From the NCBI RefSeq assembly GCF_944388875.1, contig NZ_CALXKQ010000013.1, positions 1 through 64,000 of the forward strand: a DNA stretch of 64,000 nucleotides, given 5' to 3'. Below, piece after piece: positions 25,051-34,425 of the stretch (positions are counted from its first letter, which is position 1; each line of letters begins with the position of its first letter). The notes below the pieces were generated by a model. The model was not told where the DNA came from and searched no databases. It saw only the letters and a list, made by a program, of their open reading frames with translations. A program made the position numbers and the translations under genes. Origin of the DNA: an uncultured Brachyspira sp. (GTDB lineage: Bacteria; Spirochaetota; Brachyspiria; Brachyspirales; Brachyspiraceae).

Positions 25051-25446
25051 ATGGTAAATGGCAAACCTTTGATACTAGCTGTAGATGATGAAGAGCCTAT
25101 AAGGAATCTTATAACTTATACTTTTGAACCTCATAATCTTGAAGTAATCACAGCAGAAAATGGTAAATCAGCGATAACTATATTAGAACATAATCCTGTT
25201 GATGTTATTATCACAGATTTATTAATGCCGTCTATGACAGGACTTGCATTAATAAGAGAAATGAAAAAGAGAAAAAGCTCTATTCCAATAATAATTATAA
25301 CAGCTTATGGTAATACAGAAATGGTTAAAGAGATTATTGCAGAAGGAGTATTCAGACTTATAGAAAAACCTTTGGATTTTGATGTGTTAGTTCCAATAGT
25401 TCAGGAGGCTATAGAATACAAAAATAATAAAGAAAAAAATAGTTAA
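25051..25446 (+). CDS. single-domain response regulator (CheY-like)
   Basis: This protein of 131 aa consists only of a receiver domain. The acidic pocket is VDDEE (residues 11-15), the phosphoacceptor is D56 in IITDLLMPSMTG, and the threonine in IIITAYG and lysine in IEKP complete the active site. There is no output domain, so it must act by protein contact. It follows gltX and ends at a hairpin terminator. No histidine kinase is nearby. Confidence 0.9.
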   Translation: MVNGKPLILAVDDEEPIRNLITYTFEPHNLEVITAENGKSAITILEHNPVDVIITDLLMPSMTGLALIREMKKRKSSIPIIIITAYGNTEMVKEIIAEGVFRLIEKPLDFDVLVPIVQEAIEYKNNKEKNS

Positions 25447-25459
25447 TTTAAATAATAAA

Positions 25460-25495
25460 AGGCTTGAGTTTAATAAAAAAACTTAAGTCTTTTTT
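25460..25495 (+). terminator. terminator of the gltX operon
   Basis: AGGCTTGAGTTT (25460-25471) pairs with AAACTTAAGTCT (25479-25490), with two G-U pairs, followed by TTTTT. Confidence 0.8.
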
Positions 25496-25538
25496 ATTTA
25501 CAAAATGATTACATTGTAAAATTATAAACATAATTATA

Positions 25539-25979
25539 CTATTCAGCCAATGAACAGTAAATAATAGCCCAGTATGTATTTTTAGAATTTTTATATATTC
25601 CTATGCCTATATGTGTATAATCTATATCTAAAATCGAAGAAGAATCTTCAGGGTCTTTTATCATAGCATTGAACATAGCACTTGCAGTTTCATAACCAGT
25701 TCTTATAGATTCTCCGTAATACGCCACCTTTATACCGTTTTCTGCATAAACAGTATAAATTTCGCTTCCGTCTGGTCTTACAGAATCAAAAACTTTTGAA
25801 ATTTCTTCAGCCCTTACTGCCGCAGCTTTATCCATATTCTCATCTGTTTTATATTCATATAAGCCAGATTTTTGCCTTTCCATATTTATTAATTCATAAA
25901 GTTTTTTTGCCTCCTCTGGATCTTGAGCATAAACTGACACCATACACAATAACAAAAATAGTAAAAATAGCTTTTTCAT
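25539..25979 (-). CDS. secreted CAP/SCP-domain protein
   Basis: This protein of 146 aa has a cleavable signal peptide (hydrophobic run ending VSVYAQ near residue 19). The body fits a CAP (SCP/PR1) fold: an initial helix with NMERQKSGL, the RPDGSEIYTV segment, YYGESI and the C-terminal DYTHIGIGIYK with its conserved histidine. Such proteins are extracytoplasmic, and their function in bacteria is poorly known. Confidence 0.8.
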   Translation of the reverse strand: MKKLFLLFLLLCMVSVYAQDPEEAKKLYELINMERQKSGLYEYKTDENMDKAAAVRAEEISKVFDSVRPDGSEIYTVYAENGIKVAYYGESIRTGYETASAMFNAMIKDPEDSSSILDIDYTHIGIGIYKNSKNTYWAIIYCSLAE

Positions 25980-26095
25980 AATAATATTCCTTTATAAATT
26001 TTAACCCTATATAATATAAAATCGTTTTTCATAATATAAGTAAAATAATTTTTTATAATTATTGATAATAAATTAATATAATATAAAATAAAATA

Positions 26096-26551
26096 ATGGA
26101 TAATAGATACAAATTTATAAAATACAAATTTATACTATATTTTACAGGCTTAATGTTTTTATCAATGTCAATATTGATAACATATTCAAATATAAAAACA
26201 ATAAATAATTACAAAAAAGGAATAATTCAAAAAGTTAATGCCAATATTGATGATATAGAATATTATCAGTACGGAATAAAAAAAAGAGATATAAGCTATG
26301 TTATTTACAGTTTCCAAATAGATAATAACAAATACAGCACAACGAATATATATAATGGAATAATTAATATAACAAATAAAAACACTAAAAAAGAACTATT
26401 TTATGATAAAACAAGTAATGAAATAATAGAATTAAACATAAAATCAAAAATATTTTTCTCTATTTTCTTTTTTATATTTGCAGTAATAATATTGATATGG
26501 GCAGTAAAATTAAAGCAGAATAATATACATACTTGGAGCAAATTAAAATAA
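26096..26551 (+). CDS. small membrane protein, DUF3592-like
   Basis: This protein of 151 aa has one membrane segment near residues 12-32 and another near 118-138. Between them is an extracytoplasmic beta-rich domain with SYVIYSFQIDNNKYS and an ELFYDKTSNE turn, the layout of DUF3592 proteins. No function is known. It appears monocistronic. Confidence 0.6.
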   Translation: MDNRYKFIKYKFILYFTGLMFLSMSILITYSNIKTINNYKKGIIQKVNANIDDIEYYQYGIKKRDISYVIYSFQIDNNKYSTTNIYNGIINITNKNTKKELFYDKTSNEIIELNIKSKIFFSIFFFIFAVIILIWAVKLKQNNIHTWSKLK

Positions 26552-26718
26552 CTAATAATTTATAATTATTTCAAAATAAAATTAATAAATAATTACCCTA
26601 TTTCAATCTTTAGTTTTTATATTTTTGTAATTGCATCTTTGTCAAATGAAGTACAGTTTATGTAATGTCAAATTGCACATTTATAAATAAAACAATATAA
26701 AATAAATTTTGAAACAGG

Positions 26719-26738
26719 TATAATGTTGCCATAGCAAT
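26719..26738 (+). promoter_or_regulatory. -10 box with adjoining palindromic operator, ferredoxin gene
   Basis: TATAAT (26719-26724) is directly followed by GTTGC-CATA-GCAAT (26725-26738), a near-perfect dyad. The cupin gene has the same arrangement at 27639-27658. A dyad at the transcription start suggests repression, perhaps by a Crp/Fnr- or MarR-like factor (inference). Confidence 0.65.
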
Positions 26739-26812
26739 AGACTTTTATTATTGAATATCCTATTATTTTAATAAAATAATGATGATATAAAAATGAGAAT
26801 TAAGGAGAATTA

Positions 26813-27628
26813 ATGAAAAGAAGAATAATTAAGATAGATGAAGATAAATGTACTGGATGCGGAATATGCATACCAGATTGTCCGGAAGGAGCACTTCAGA
26901 TAATAGACGGCAAGGCAAGACTCATAAGCGATTTATTTTGCGACGGACTTGGAGCATGTATAAAGGCTTGTCCTGAAAATGCTATGGAAATAGAAGAGAG
27001 AGAAGCTGAAGAGTATAATGAAAGCAAAGTTATGGTCAATATTGTAAAAGGAGGAGCTAATGTAATAAAAGCACATTTAAAGCATTTAAAAGATCATGGA
27101 GAAGATAAGCTCTTTAATGAAGCTGTAAAATATTTAAAAGATAATAATTTGGAGGTTCCTAATATGGAAGAAAATAAAATATGCGGATGTCAGGGAAGTA
27201 TGCCGAGAGATTTAAGAAATCAATTCAAAGGAACAAGCAGCAATAGTAATATACAAATGCATTCAGAACTTAGGAATTGGCCTATACAATTAAAATTAAT
27301 GAATCCTAATGCCAGTTATTTAGATAATGCTGATTTGCTTGTAGCTGCAGACTGTGTTCCTTTTTCATATCCTAACTTTCATTCAAGATTTTTAAAAGAT
27401 AAAATACTTATAATGTTCTGTCCGAAACTCGATATTGATATAGATGGTTATATAGAAAAATTAGCCAACATATTTGCAAACAAAAATATCAATTCTATAT
27501 CCATAGTAAGGATGGAAGTTCCATGCTGCGGAGGGGTTGAAATGATTGTTAGAAAGGCACTTGAGATGACAAATAAAAACATAATTATAAAAGAATATAC
27601 TATTTCTATAGATGGAAATATAATTTAA
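26813..27628 (+). CDS. 2x[4Fe-4S] ferredoxin-domain protein
   Basis: This protein is 271 aa long. Residues 12-25 (CTGCGICIPDCPEG) and 45-60 (CDGLGACIKACPEN) provide two 4Fe-4S sites. A long helical linker leads to a C-terminal region with cysteines in CGCQGSMPRDL and PCCGGVEMIVRKAL. This layout is common in anaerobes, where it is annotated as a ferredoxin, and the redox partner is unknown. The gene has its own operator (26725-26738) shared with the following cupin gene, which suggests joint redox or metabolite control. Confidence 0.85.
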   Translation: MKRRIIKIDEDKCTGCGICIPDCPEGALQIIDGKARLISDLFCDGLGACIKACPENAMEIEEREAEEYNESKVMVNIVKGGANVIKAHLKHLKDHGEDKLFNEAVKYLKDNNLEVPNMEENKICGCQGSMPRDLRNQFKGTSSNSNIQMHSELRNWPIQLKLMNPNASYLDNADLLVAADCVPFSYPNFHSRFLKDKILIMFCPKLDIDIDGYIEKLANIFANKNINSISIVRMEVPCCGGVEMIVRKALEMTNKNIIIKEYTISIDGNII

Positions 27629-27638
27629 TAAAAAATTA

Positions 27639-27658
27639 TATATTGTTGCTATGGCAAC
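27639..27658 (+). promoter_or_regulatory. -10 box with perfect palindromic operator, cupin gene
   Basis: TATATT (27639-27644) is immediately followed by the perfect dyad GTTGC-TATG-GCAAC (27645-27658). It is identical in layout to the ferredoxin promoter. Confidence 0.7.
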
Positions 27659-27725
27659 TGATTTTTATTTAATTATAATAGATAATATAAATAAATGATA
27701 ATAAAAGTTTAAGGATATTTATTTA

Positions 27726-28064
27726 ATGGAAAATTTTGTTAATAACATTGATTATAAAAAAGTTGTGTCATTGAAAAATTTGGCAGAAATTAAAAATAAT
27801 TCTATATCAGCATTGTCATTAGTTGATAGAAAAAGTTTGGCAATGAAAATAATATCTGCAGACAAAGGAGTTGAAATACCAACACATACAAGCACTGGAG
27901 ATGTTTTAGTTACAGTTATAGAAGGAAAATCAGAAATAACTGTTGATAGCAATAAATTTGAAGTTTCAAAAGAAGAATCTATATTGATACCAGCAAATGC
28001 TCCTCATTCTTTAAAAGCTATAGAAGCATTTAAAGTTTTGGTAATACAAGTGAAATCCGAATAA
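27726..28064 (+). CDS. small cupin-domain protein
   Basis: This protein of 112 aa forms one cupin barrel. The first motif is degenerate (PTHTSTGDVLVTVIEG, one histidine then acidic and glycine positions). The second has IPANAPHSLKAIEAFKVLV with a conserved P-x-x-x-P-H. Metal binding is likely and the substrate unknown. An AAGG site precedes the ATG. Confidence 0.8.
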   Translation: MENFVNNIDYKKVVSLKNLAEIKNNSISALSLVDRKSLAMKIISADKGVEIPTHTSTGDVLVTVIEGKSEITVDSNKFEVSKEESILIPANAPHSLKAIEAFKVLVIQVKSE

Positions 28065-28086
28065 CCCTAAATAAATTCATAATTCA

Positions 28087-28118
28087 GCATGGGATACTCT
28101 CAGTCCCATGCCCTCTTT
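28087..28118. terminator. terminator between the cupin and exchanger genes
   Basis: GCATGGGA (28087-28094) pairs with TCCCATGC (28104-28111), followed by CCTCTTTTTT. It sits between convergent genes. Confidence 0.85.
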
Positions 28119-28122
28119 TTTA

Positions 28123-29127
28123 TCAAACAGAAGTAGTTTTCAATAGATATATGACATAAACCACATAAATTATTAAAAATATACTCCCCTTTAATTTTCC
28201 TAAACTTCTGCCTTTAAAAGTAAACAATAAAAGCAATATTCCAGCAAATACCATCATAAGAAAATCTATCAAATAATTTTGTTCTGGATTTAATACTATA
28301 CCGCCAAATTTTAATGAAGCTATTGATGATACCCCAAGAACTCCACCAACATTAAATATATTGCTTCCAACTATATTACCTATAGATATGTCAGATTCTT
28401 TTTTAATGGCTGCTATTACACTTGTAACAAGTTCAGGTATGCTGGTTCCAACAGCGACAACTATAAAACCAATTATATGCTCGCTTAAGAAATTTCTGAA
28501 TATGCCAGTAACACCCTTTATAAAAATATCGGAACCGAAAGCTAATGCCAATATTGCAACTATTATTTTAAATATAGCTCTTGATAATGAATGAGTTTTT
28601 GTTGATGATGAAACTTCCTTCTCAAAAGAAGCCATTTCATCTTTGTCTTTTGATATTACATTATATAAATAATAAATATATATGCATAATAATACTAATA
28701 GTACAGCACCCTCTATTATAGAAATTTTATCTCCGCTTAATGTTTTAGTATTCATATTAAAAAGCATAATGCATAAAGCAATATACATTATAAACATCGA
28801 AATCATTGATACATAATACGATTTTTTTCCAGCACACATATCCATAAATAAAGCAGATATTCCAAGTACAAATACAACATTAAAAATATTGCTTCCTATA
28901 ACATTACCTACAGCAATAGCACTCTCTCCTCTAAGTGCCCCAAACAAACTTACAAAAAGCTCAGGCATGGAAGTACCCATAGCAACTACGGTTAATCCTA
29001 TAACTATAGGAGGTATTTTTAACCTATTTGCCACCATTACGCTTCCGTCTACTATATAAGTACCGCCAAGATATAACAATAATATTCCAGCCGCTGTAAA
29101 AACTATATTCAACAATATATTATCCAT
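28123..29127 (-). CDS. CaCA-family sodium/calcium exchanger
   Basis: This membrane protein of 334 aa has about ten segments and two alpha repeats. Repeat one carries GTSMPELFVSLFGA and GNVIGSNIFNV; repeat two carries GTSIPELVTSVIAA and GNIVGSNIFNVGG. This duplicated acidic signature defines K+-independent Na+/Ca2+ exchangers of the YrbG type. It exports calcium in exchange for a monovalent cation. It may be co-transcribed with the upstream membrane protein gene. Confidence 0.92.
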   Translation of the reverse strand: MDNILLNIVFTAAGILLLYLGGTYIVDGSVMVANRLKIPPIVIGLTVVAMGTSMPELFVSLFGALRGESAIAVGNVIGSNIFNVVFVLGISALFMDMCAGKKSYYVSMISMFIMYIALCIMLFNMNTKTLSGDKISIIEGAVLLVLLCIYIYYLYNVISKDKDEMASFEKEVSSSTKTHSLSRAIFKIIVAILALAFGSDIFIKGVTGIFRNFLSEHIIGFIVVAVGTSIPELVTSVIAAIKKESDISIGNIVGSNIFNVGGVLGVSSIASLKFGGIVLNPEQNYLIDFLMMVFAGILLLLFTFKGRSLGKLKGSIFLIIYVVYVIYLLKTTSV

Positions 29128-29159
29128 TTTATCCCTCTTTCACTAATCTATTTTTTATA

Positions 29160-29777
29160 TCATTGTTTATCATTATCATCTTTATTTTCTTTTGTTACTG
29201 CTGCTGACTCAGAATTATTAGGATTGCTGCTTTCTATATTATTAATATTTTCTGAATTATTTGTATTATCTTCATTAGTATCAGAGTTTGTATTATTTTC
29301 TTTGTTTTTCTTTGATACTGCTGACACAATAGAAACTATTACGCATATAATAAGTATAGATATAGTTAATGCAGTTGAAAGCCATAATGGCGATAATACC
29401 CAAACCCAGCTCCATGTTACAGCTTTAAATAATTTCAATATTATAAATATAATACCTAAAAATGCGAAGAAAACTACCGCTATATTTAATATGGGTAATT
29501 TTTTTGGCTGTTCTATAACGCTAGAATTAGCATTTTCATCATTAACAGTACCATCTTTTTTGAAAAATAAAGAATAAAATACTATAGTAACTATTATAAG
29601 TATTACTTCTAATACTAATACCGCAATAATTAATCTCCAATCCAATTCAAAAACTTTAGTCAATTTTAATAAAGTTATTGCTATTATAAAAACAGGCAAT
29701 ACCCTAGAAGAAAAATCCAATAACACTTTAATAAGATGTAAAGTTGCCATTGTAAAAATGCTTTTAACTTTTCCCAT
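29160..29777 (-). CDS. membrane protein of unknown function with polar tail
   Basis: This protein of 205 aa has four hydrophobic segments (about residues 20-38, 45-68, 97-117 and 130-153). They are followed by a 50-residue tail rich in Asn, Ser, Glu and Asp. No family is recognised. It ends 32 nt before the exchanger gene on the same strand, so the two may form an operon. Confidence 0.65.
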   Translation of the reverse strand: MGKVKSIFTMATLHLIKVLLDFSSRVLPVFIIAITLLKLTKVFELDWRLIIAVLVLEVILIIVTIVFYSLFFKKDGTVNDENANSSVIEQPKKLPILNIAVVFFAFLGIIFIILKLFKAVTWSWVWVLSPLWLSTALTISILIICVIVSIVSAVSKKNKENNTNSDTNEDNTNNSENINNIESSNPNNSESAAVTKENKDDNDKQ

Positions 29778-29941
29778 AATTAATATCCTATAATTATATT
29801 TGTTAACAATATTATATTATTTTCATCAAATTTAAATAGCATAGCAGTATTTTTTCTTAAATAAAAAAGAATTAAAGATATATATTAATTTCCGAAAAAC
29901 TAATTAACATAATATTCTAAATCATAAAGAGGAAATTGCAA

Positions 29942-30268
29942 ATGAGTTCTGATATCAAGTTGTTTACAGTTAATTATTTACCAAGTAATTATAATTATGA
30001 ATTATTAGGTTTGGTAAAGGGAAATATAGCTCAGTCTAAGCATATAGGAAAAGATTTGCTTGCAGGATTAAAAAATATAGTAGGAGGAGAAGTAGAAAGC
30101 TACACAGAAATGATTAATGAAGCTAGAGAGATAGCTACTAAAAGAATGATTGAAGAGGCTAAAAAACTAGGTGCTAATGCAATAATAGGAATAAATTACT
30201 CATCATCTTCTGTAATGGAAGGAACTACAGAAGTTATTGCTTATGGTACTGCTGTAATAATAAAATAA
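29942..30268 (+). CDS. YbjQ/UPF0145 family protein
   Basis: This protein of 108 aa matches the YbjQ family, also called heavy-metal-binding domain. It has the GLVKGNIAQSKHIGKDLLAGLKN segment and the conserved AKKLGANAIIGINY plus YGTAVII end. The family forms pentamers and its function is not settled. The TTG at 29936 is too close to the AGAGG site, so I prefer ATG 29942. Confidence 0.85.
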   Translation: MSSDIKLFTVNYLPSNYNYELLGLVKGNIAQSKHIGKDLLAGLKNIVGGEVESYTEMINEAREIATKRMIEEAKKLGANAIIGINYSSSSVMEGTTEVIAYGTAVIIK

Positions 30269-30295
30269 TAATATAAATAAAAAGGATAATAGTTA

Positions 30296-30955
30296 ATGAG
30301 AAGAGAAACTTATGAATTACAGAATGCAGATATGCCTAATGAATCTTGGCGTATATTTAGAATAATGGGAGAGTTTGTAGAAGGATTTGAAACTATGTCT
30401 TACTATAAAAATGCCGTAACTATGTTCGGCAGTGCAAGAACTTCTCCTGATCATCCGCATTATAAATTAGCTTATGAAACTGCAAAATTATTAGCTGAAA
30501 ATAAATATGATATAATAACAGGAGGCGGACCTGGAATTATGGAAGCTGGAAATAAAGGTGCTTTTGATGCTAATGCTGGTTCTATTGGTTTATGTATAGA
30601 ATTGCCTTTTGAACAAAAAACTAATCCTTATGTTAAAGAAGAGATTAAATTCAGATACTTCTTTGCAAGAAAAGTTATGTTCCTAAAATATGCCAAAGCT
30701 GTTATAATATTTCCTGGAGGTTTCGGCACAATGGATGAAATGTTTGAAACTTTAACTTTAATACAAACTAAAGTTTTAAAGAGTATACCAATGATTGTAA
30801 TGAATTATGATTATTATAATGATCTTATAAGCTGGATAAAAAAAGATATGGTTGGAGAACATTATATAGATGCTAAGGATTTAGATTTAATACAATATGC
30901 AAAAACTTCTCAGGAAGCATTGGATATAATAAACAATTTTTATAAAAATAAATAA
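30296..30955 (+). CDS. LOG-family protein (nucleoside monophosphate phosphoribohydrolase-like)
   Basis: This protein of 219 aa has the two signature motifs GGGPGIMEAGNKGA (near residues 81-94) and PGGFGTMDEMFE (near 140-151). The family hydrolyses the N-glycosidic bond of nucleotide 5'-monophosphates. It is followed by a secreted protein gene that overlaps its stop (TAATG). Confidence 0.9.
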   Translation: MRRETYELQNADMPNESWRIFRIMGEFVEGFETMSYYKNAVTMFGSARTSPDHPHYKLAYETAKLLAENKYDIITGGGPGIMEAGNKGAFDANAGSIGLCIELPFEQKTNPYVKEEIKFRYFFARKVMFLKYAKAVIIFPGGFGTMDEMFETLTLIQTKVLKSIPMIVMNYDYYNDLISWIKKDMVGEHYIDAKDLDLIQYAKTSQEALDIINNFYKNK

Positions 30956-31548
30956 TGAAGTACATAATAATAATTTTATTAATAAGTTTTAATACAATAT
31001 TTGCTCAGCTTCCAGAGCTTTTTGATGTAGACGGATACAAAAATTTAAAGTTCGGTATGAGTATTGAAGAGGCTGATAATAAAATTACAAATTATAATTT
31101 AGATTTGTATGCTGATTTTTCTGCATCATTCCAAATTAAAAATAATACTATACTTAATATATATAAAAATGATACTGAAAAATTGGCATATTACCTATAT
31201 TTCTACAATGATGAGCTTTACAGAATAGAAATTTGTAATCATATAGGTGATATTTATAATAATCCATCTTTCTATGAACCAGCCACCCTTGCTGTAATAG
31301 ATGATATAAAGCAGAAATTGACATTCAAATATGGAAATATAAGCAAAACAGATATTAAATATTTTACTTACTATAAAAAGACATTTGAAGAATATACCAT
31401 TTGGTGGGCATCAGATTTGGTAAGCGTTTCATTGTATGTAAAGCCTGATTTGGATAGTTTAGATAAAGTTATTAAACTTTACTCCTATAGAATTTCTTTA
31501 TATGATGAAATAAGGCTTAAAAAAATATATTCTTCTAATTCTAAATAA
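30955..31548 (+). CDS. secreted protein of unknown function
   Basis: This protein of 197 aa begins with a signal peptide (hydrophobic run to NTIFAQ near residue 18). The segment YKNLKFGMSIEEADNKI resembles the start of small exported proteins with a GMS-x-x-E helix. The start codon overlaps the LOG gene stop. No function can be assigned. Confidence 0.7.
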   Translation: MKYIIIILLISFNTIFAQLPELFDVDGYKNLKFGMSIEEADNKITNYNLDLYADFSASFQIKNNTILNIYKNDTEKLAYYLYFYNDELYRIEICNHIGDIYNNPSFYEPATLAVIDDIKQKLTFKYGNISKTDIKYFTYYKKTFEEYTIWWASDLVSVSLYVKPDLDSLDKVIKLYSYRISLYDEIRLKKIYSSNSK

Positions 31549-31623
31549 AATTCAAAACATAATCAAAACTTGGATAGTATAATATTAAAATATAATTAAG
31601 TTTTTATTTGTAACAAAATAGTA

Positions 31624-31653
31624 AAGAATAAAGGGCGGGGTATGTAAATAAAT
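31624..31653 (-). repeat. 30-bp intergenic repeat, copy 2
   Basis: This is the inverted counterpart of 2435-2464 with one mismatch. It lies in the spacer before the NSS transporter gene. Confidence 0.6.
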
Positions 31654-31740
31654 TCTTTATTTTTATGATTACAAGTTTTAATAATTTATAATATATAGTA
31701 TAATTCAAAAATTGTTTATAATGATTCGGAGTTTATCTTA

Positions 31741-33126
31741 ATGAAAGAAAGGGAAAAACTAGGAAGCAGATTTGGATTTATATTAGTATCGGCAGGATGT
31801 GCTGTTGGGATGGGTAATGTTTGGAGATTTCCATATATAACAGGACAATACGGCGGAGGTGCCTTTGTTGTATTATACATCATATCAATAATTATTTTAG
31901 GTGTTGCACCTATGGTAATGGAATTTGCTGTAGGAAGGGCTGGAAGACATGATATAGCAACATCTTTCAAAATATTAGAAAAAAAAGGTCATAATTGGCA
32001 TAAGATAGGATATATTCAAATACTTGGAAATGTTATACTTATGCTTTTTTATACAACTATATGCGGATGGTGTTTATCATATTTTTATTTTATGATATCT
32101 GGTAAATTTTCAGGACTTAATGCCAATGAAGTTGGAGAGTTTTTTAATGGAGTTTTAGGAAGTGCATCTACATTAACATTATGGATGGGAATAAGCCTTC
32201 TTTTGGGAATACTTATATGTTCTGCGGGATTAGAAAAGGGAGTGGAGAGAGCAAGTAAATTTATGATGCTTTCATTATTTGGTCTTTTAATTCTTCTGAT
32301 TATAAGAGCTTTAACATTAAAAGGTGCTGCTGAAGGTCTTAAATTCTACTTAGTACCAGATTTAAATAAATTATTTGGAAATGGAATAACAGGATTTATA
32401 GCAATATTTTATGCAGCAATAGGTCAGGCTTTTTTCTCTCTAAGTGTCGGACAAGGTGGAATGGCTATATTCGGAAGCTACATTGATAAAAAACAATCGC
32501 TTACAGGAGAAGCATTAATAATTATAGCATTAGATACATTAGTTGCACTATTTGCAGGACTTGTAGTATTTCCTGCTTGTTTTGCATTTAATGTAAATCC
32601 TGGAGAAGGTGCTGGGCTTGCCTTTGTAACTTTGCCTAATGTATTTAATTCAATGCCTTTGGGAAGATTATGGGGAGCATTATTCTTTTTATTCTTAGCA
32701 ATGGCGGCTCTTACTACTATAATAGGAGTTCTAGAAAATATATATTCATTTATAATGGACAAGTTTAAAATCACTAGGAAAAAAACTTCAGTTATATTAT
32801 TCATACTGCTATTCATATTAAGTTTGCCTACAACATTTGGGTTTAATATACTGTCATTCATAAAACCTCTTGGAGATGGCACAGTTATAATGGATCTTCT
32901 TGATTTTATAGTCAGCAATAATATACTTCCCTTAGGTGCTTTGGTAACATTATTTTTCTGTACTAGAGATTTTGGATGGGGATTTGACAATTTTATTAAA
33001 GAAGCCAATACTGGCGACAGCATAAAGTTTCCTGTGAAATTAAGATTCTATGTAAGCTATATACTGCCTTTGATAGTTTTGGCTATATTTTTTTATGAGT
33101 ATATAGCTAGATTTTTCTTAAAATAA
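31741..33126 (+). CDS. neurotransmitter:sodium symporter (SNF/NSS) family transporter
   Basis: This protein of 461 aa has about 12 membrane segments. The N-terminal signature GSRFGFILVSAGCAVGMGNVWRFPY is complete, including the sodium-binding G-N-x-W-R-F-P segment. The likely substrates are amino acids, by analogy to LeuT/TnaT-type members. A MalY-like lyase gene follows 45 nt downstream, so the pair may import and cleave a sulfur amino acid (inference). Confidence 0.92.
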   Translation: MKEREKLGSRFGFILVSAGCAVGMGNVWRFPYITGQYGGGAFVVLYIISIIILGVAPMVMEFAVGRAGRHDIATSFKILEKKGHNWHKIGYIQILGNVILMLFYTTICGWCLSYFYFMISGKFSGLNANEVGEFFNGVLGSASTLTLWMGISLLLGILICSAGLEKGVERASKFMMLSLFGLLILLIIRALTLKGAAEGLKFYLVPDLNKLFGNGITGFIAIFYAAIGQAFFSLSVGQGGMAIFGSYIDKKQSLTGEALIIIALDTLVALFAGLVVFPACFAFNVNPGEGAGLAFVTLPNVFNSMPLGRLWGALFFLFLAMAALTTIIGVLENIYSFIMDKFKITRKKTSVILFILLFILSLPTTFGFNILSFIKPLGDGTVIMDLLDFIVSNNILPLGALVTLFFCTRDFGWGFDNFIKEANTGDSIKFPVKLRFYVSYILPLIVLAIFFYEYIARFFLK

Positions 33127-33171
33127 GATATATGATATATGCATCATTACGAATAAAAAAAGGACATAAAA

Positions 33172-34371
33172 ATGGAAGTAAAAGATTTTATCAGCAAATA
33201 TGCTGTATCAAGAGAAAATACTAATTCTGTAAAATGGGATATTAAGTCAGATCCTAGATTTGGAGAGGATAATTTAACACCTATGTGGGTGGCAGATATG
33301 GAGTTTAAAGTTCCAGAAGAAGTTACAGAAGCTTTGCATAAAAGAGTTGATCATGCTATATTCGGATATACTCATATGTGGGACAGCTATTTTGATGCTT
33401 TTTCTGCTTGGCAAAAAAAGAGATACAATATAGATTTAAAAAGAGAATGGATGTCTTTTTCTGCTGGTGTTGTAACTGGATTCTATTGGGCTGTTCAAGT
33501 TTTTACAGAGGTAAATGACAGCGTATTAACATTAAATCCTGTATATTATCCTTTTCACAGTTCTGTAAAAGATACTAACAGAAAACTTGTTACATGCGAA
33601 CTCAAAAATGATAATGGTATTTTTACTATAGATTTTGATAAATTGGAAAATACTATAAAAGAAAATAATGTTAAACTAATAATATTCTGCAATCCTCATA
33701 ACCCTGTAGGAAGAGTATGGACTAATGATGAAATTGAAAATGTATTTGAAATTTGTAAAAAATATAATGTTTATATAATATCAGATGAAATACATCAGGA
33801 CATCAATTTAGGTATAAAGCCTTTTATATCAGCACTTTCTATAAAAAATAAAGATAAATATCTTGACAGATTAATAGTTTTTACAGCTCCCTCTAAAACT
33901 TTTAATATGGCTTCGCTTTTGAACTCTCATGTTCTTATACCAAATGAAGAGCTTAGAAAAAAATATAAAAAATTTGCTTCAGCTGTTCATAGAGCAGATT
34001 TTAATTTATTAGGAGTTATTGCCGCAGAAGCAGCATACAGACATGGAGAATATTGGCTTGAAGGATTATTAAACGTTATAAAATATAACTTTGAATATAT
34101 AAAAACTCAATTAAATAAAAATGTTCCTGATATAATAATCTCTCCTTTAGAAGGAACTTATCTGCCGTTTTTTGATTTAAGAAAAGTTGTTGATCCTAAC
34201 AGAGTTAAAGAGTTCATACAAACTGACTGCCGCATAGCCGTTGACTTCGGAGAATGGTTTGATGAGAACTATAAAGGATTTATACGTCTTAATATAGCAA
34301 CCGATACAAAATATGTTGAATTTTTTGTAAATCAAGTTATCAATAATCTAAAAAATAAAAAATATAAATAA
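33172..34371 (+). CDS. PLP-dependent cystathionine beta-lyase/aminotransferase, MalY/PatB type
   Basis: This protein of 399 aa is a fold-type I PLP enzyme. It opens with the MalY/PatB pattern (SVKWD, then PMWVADMEFKVPEEV). FCNPHNPVGRVW, ISDEIHQDI and the lysine in TAPSKTFNMA form the cofactor site. The end has RLNIATD. Members split C-S bonds of cystathionine or cysteine. It lies downstream of the NSS transporter and ends at a strong terminator. Confidence 0.92.
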   Translation: MEVKDFISKYAVSRENTNSVKWDIKSDPRFGEDNLTPMWVADMEFKVPEEVTEALHKRVDHAIFGYTHMWDSYFDAFSAWQKKRYNIDLKREWMSFSAGVVTGFYWAVQVFTEVNDSVLTLNPVYYPFHSSVKDTNRKLVTCELKNDNGIFTIDFDKLENTIKENNVKLIIFCNPHNPVGRVWTNDEIENVFEICKKYNVYIISDEIHQDINLGIKPFISALSIKNKDKYLDRLIVFTAPSKTFNMASLLNSHVLIPNEELRKKYKKFASAVHRADFNLLGVIAAEAAYRHGEYWLEGLLNVIKYNFEYIKTQLNKNVPDIIISPLEGTYLPFFDLRKVVDPNRVKEFIQTDCRIAVDFGEWFDENYKGFIRLNIATDTKYVEFFVNQVINNLKNKKYK

Positions 34372-34386
34372 TTATCTTAAATTATT

Positions 34387-34420
34387 AAGGTTCTTTATTA
34401 ACTTTATTATAAAGAACCTT
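34387..34420. terminator. bidirectional terminator
   Basis: AAGGTTCTTTAT (34387-34398) pairs perfectly with ATAAAGAACCTT (34409-34420) between convergent genes. Confidence 0.85.
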
Positions 34421-34425
34421 AAAAC

